From Struthio camelus (taxonomy: Eukaryota > Chordata > Aves > Struthioniformes > Struthionidae), in the NCBI RefSeq assembly GCF_040807025.1, contig NC_090946.1, forward strand, positions 80,226,641-80,290,640: 64,000 nucleotides of DNA, in the 5' to 3' direction. Positions 62,296-64,000 of this stretch are shown here, piece by piece. Every line of letters starts with the position of its first letter. Position 1 is the first letter of the stretch. The notes beneath the pieces were generated by a model. It had not been told where the DNA came from. It was given only the letters and a program-made list of their open reading frames with translations, and did not search any database. A program made the position numbers and the translations under genes.

Positions 62296-63287
62296 CTGCC
62301 TGCTGCTGCCCCTGATCCCGGGCACCTCTGACCGCTGCTCCCCTGATCCCGGGCACCTCCGCCCGCTGCTCCCCTGATCCCGGGCACCTCTGCCCGCTGC
62401 TCCCCTGATCCCGGGCACCTCTGCCCGCTGCTGCCCCTGATCCTGGGCACCTCCGCCCGCTGCTCCCCTGATCCCGGGCACCTCTGACCGCTGCTGCCCC
62501 TGATCCCGGGCACCTCTGCCCGCTGCTCCCCTGATCCCGGGCACCTCCGCCCGCTGCTCCCCTGATCCCGGGCACCTATGCCCGCTGCTCCCCCTGATCC
62601 CGGGCACCTCCGCCCGCTGCTGCCCCTGATCCCGGGCACCTCTGCCCGCTGCTGCCCCTGATCCCGGGCACCTCTGCCCGCTGCTCCCCTGATCCCGGGC
62701 ACCTCTGCCCGCTGCTGCCCCTGATCCCGGGCACCTCCGCCCGCTGCTCCCCTGATCCCGGGCACCTCCGCCCGCTGCTGCCCCTGATCCCGGGCACCTC
62801 TGACCGCTGCTGCCCCTGATCCCGGGCACCTCTGCCCGCTGCTCCCCTGATCCCGGGCACCTCCGCCCGCTGCTCCCCTGATCCCGGGCACCTATGCCCG
62901 CTGCTGCCCCTGATCCCGGGCACCTCCGCCCGCTGCTGCCCCTGATCCCGGGCACCTCTCCCCGCTGCTGCCCCTGATCCCGGGCACCTCTGCCCGCTGC
63001 TCCCCTGATCCCGGGCACCTCTGCCCGCTGCTGCCCCTGATCCCGGGCACCTCTGCCCGCTGCTGCCCCTGATCCTGGGCACCTCCGCCCGCTGCTCCCC
63101 TGATCCCGGGCACCTCCGCCCGCTGCTGCCCCTGATCCCGGGCACCTCTCCCCGCTGCTGCCCCTGATCCCGGGCACCTCTGCCTGCTGCTGCCCCTGAT
63201 CCCGGGCACCTCTGCCCGCTGCTCCCCCGATCCCGGGCACCTCTGCCCGCTGCTGCCCCTGATCCCGGGCACCTCCGCCCGCTGCTG

Positions 63288-64000
63288 CCCCTGATCCCGG
63301 GCACCTCCGCCCGCTGCTCCCCTGATCCCGGGCACCTCTGCCCGCTGCTGCCCCTGATCCCGGGCACCTCTGACCGCTGCTGCCCTGATCCCGGGCACCT
63401 CTGCCCGCTGCTGCCCCTGATCCCGGGCACCTCTGACCGCTGCTGCCCCTGATCCCGGGCACCTCTGCCCGCTGCTCCCCTGATCCCGGGCACCTCCGCC
63501 CGCTGCTGCCCCTGATCCCGGGCACCTCTGCCTGCTGCTGCCCCTGATCCCGGGCACCTCCGCCCGCTGCTCCCCTGATCCCGGGCACCTCTCCCCGCTG
63601 CTCCCCTGATCCCGGGCACCTCCGCCCGCTGCTGCCCCTGATCCCGGGCACCTCTCCCCGCTGCTGCCCTGATCCCGGGCACCTCCGCCCGCTGCTGCCC
63701 TGATCCTGGGCACCTCCGCCCGCTGCTCCCCTGATCCCGGGCACCTCTGCCCGCTGCTGCCCCTGATCCCGGGCACCTCCGCCCGCTGCTCCCCTGATCC
63801 CGGGCACCTCTGACCGCTGCTCCCCCTGATCCCGGGCACCTCCGCCCGCTGCTCCCCCTGATCCCGGGCACCTCTGACCGCTGCTGCCCCTGATCCCGGG
63901 CACCTCTGCCCGCTGCTCCCCTGATCCCGGGCACCTCTGCCTGCTGCTGCCCCTGATCCCGGGCACCTCTGACCACTGCTGCCCCTGATCCCGGGCACCT
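63288..64000. repeat. higher-order block, right copy of a ~713-bp duplication
   Basis: The partner of 61583-62295. It is still matching at the last base of the window, so the duplicated block is probably longer. Confidence 0.85.

Larger units (their letters stand above)
59388..64000. repeat. GC-rich minisatellite, 31/32-bp unit, about 145 copies
   Basis: Head-to-tail units are built on the frame CTGATCCCGGGCACCT, then TGCCCG or a variant, then CTGCT. Unit length is 31 or 32 bp, depending on whether the junction reads CTCCCCTG, CTGCCCTG, CTGCCCCTG or CTCCCCCTG. Common variants after GGGCACCT are CTGCCCG, CCGCCCG, CTCCCCG, CTGACCG and CTGCCTG; rare ones are ATGCCCG and CTGACCA. Many units contain a perfect hairpin CGGGCA-CCTC-TGCCCG and a CCCGGG palindrome. 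The array enters at 59388 with two slightly diverged units and runs off the window end. Because 31 and 32 are not multiples of 3, each reading frame cycles, and the - strand stays open for over a thousand codons in more than one frame; this is not evidence for a protein. Confidence 0.97.

Noticed and set aside
58964..63998. Several - strand open frames of 368 to 1,663 codons over the tandem repeat as giant repeat-protein genes
   Set aside because: The unit lacks stops in all frames on this strand and its length is not a multiple of three, so overlapping frames are all open at once. No splice sites, promoter or non-repetitive domain supports a gene.
59388..64000. CRISPR-like array
   Set aside because: Units are directly adjacent without unique spacers, the context is a vertebrate chromosome, and there are no cas genes.

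Overview
The window looks like a piece of a bird chromosome. Only one gene can be identified with certainty: the 3' half of DDHD1 (PA-PLA1, an intracellular phosphatidic-acid-preferring phospholipase A1) on the + strand. The avian assignment rests on CR1 LINEs being the only clear interspersed repeats (one long young copy, one young 3' fragment and one old relic), on the 3' ends of the young copies built from repeated ATTCTGTG, on modest intron sizes, and on a very GC-rich minisatellite. A crocodile or turtle is not strictly excluded.

Layout. Positions 1-12363 are intron (the exon encoding the part just before the first visible one is not in the window). Eight DDHD1 coding exons follow at 12364-12470, 12607-12713, 25082-25344, 27508-27583, 32592-32741, 34161-34413, 35722-35904 and 38068-38249. 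Every junction is GT-AG and the phases join into one open frame of 439 complete residues ending in TGA. It carries the lipase motif SHSLG and the four residues (D, D, H, D) that name the DDHD domain. The 3' UTR runs to about 39105, with AATAAA at 39081.

From 39.1 to 53.7 kb I see no gene. The region has simple repeats, a near-perfect 50-bp palindrome at 43369-43418, two MIR-like SINE relics (one of them, at 24.3 kb, lies within DDHD1) and an old antisense CR1/L3-like relic at 51.6 kb. From about 53.75 to 56.0 kb lies a strong CpG island, and a second CpG-rich block lies at 58.1-58.95 kb. By conserved vertebrate gene order the next gene in this direction should be FERMT2 (kindlin-2), so the island is a candidate FERMT2 promoter. 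No FERMT2 coding exon is visible, so this is inference.

Between the two CpG blocks sits a 5'-truncated CR1 element (about 56835-58089) whose reverse-transcriptase frame is still open to its stop. From 59388 to the end of the window is a minisatellite of roughly 145 copies of a 31/32-bp GC-rich unit. It has higher-order structure: a tandem 344-bp duplication and a block of about 700 bp that recurs, nearly identical, 1705 bp away. Very long antisense open frames in this array result from the repeat lacking stops in any frame and are not supported as genes. I found no evidence of a novel multi-gene system; the most unusual structures are the minisatellite and the palindrome.
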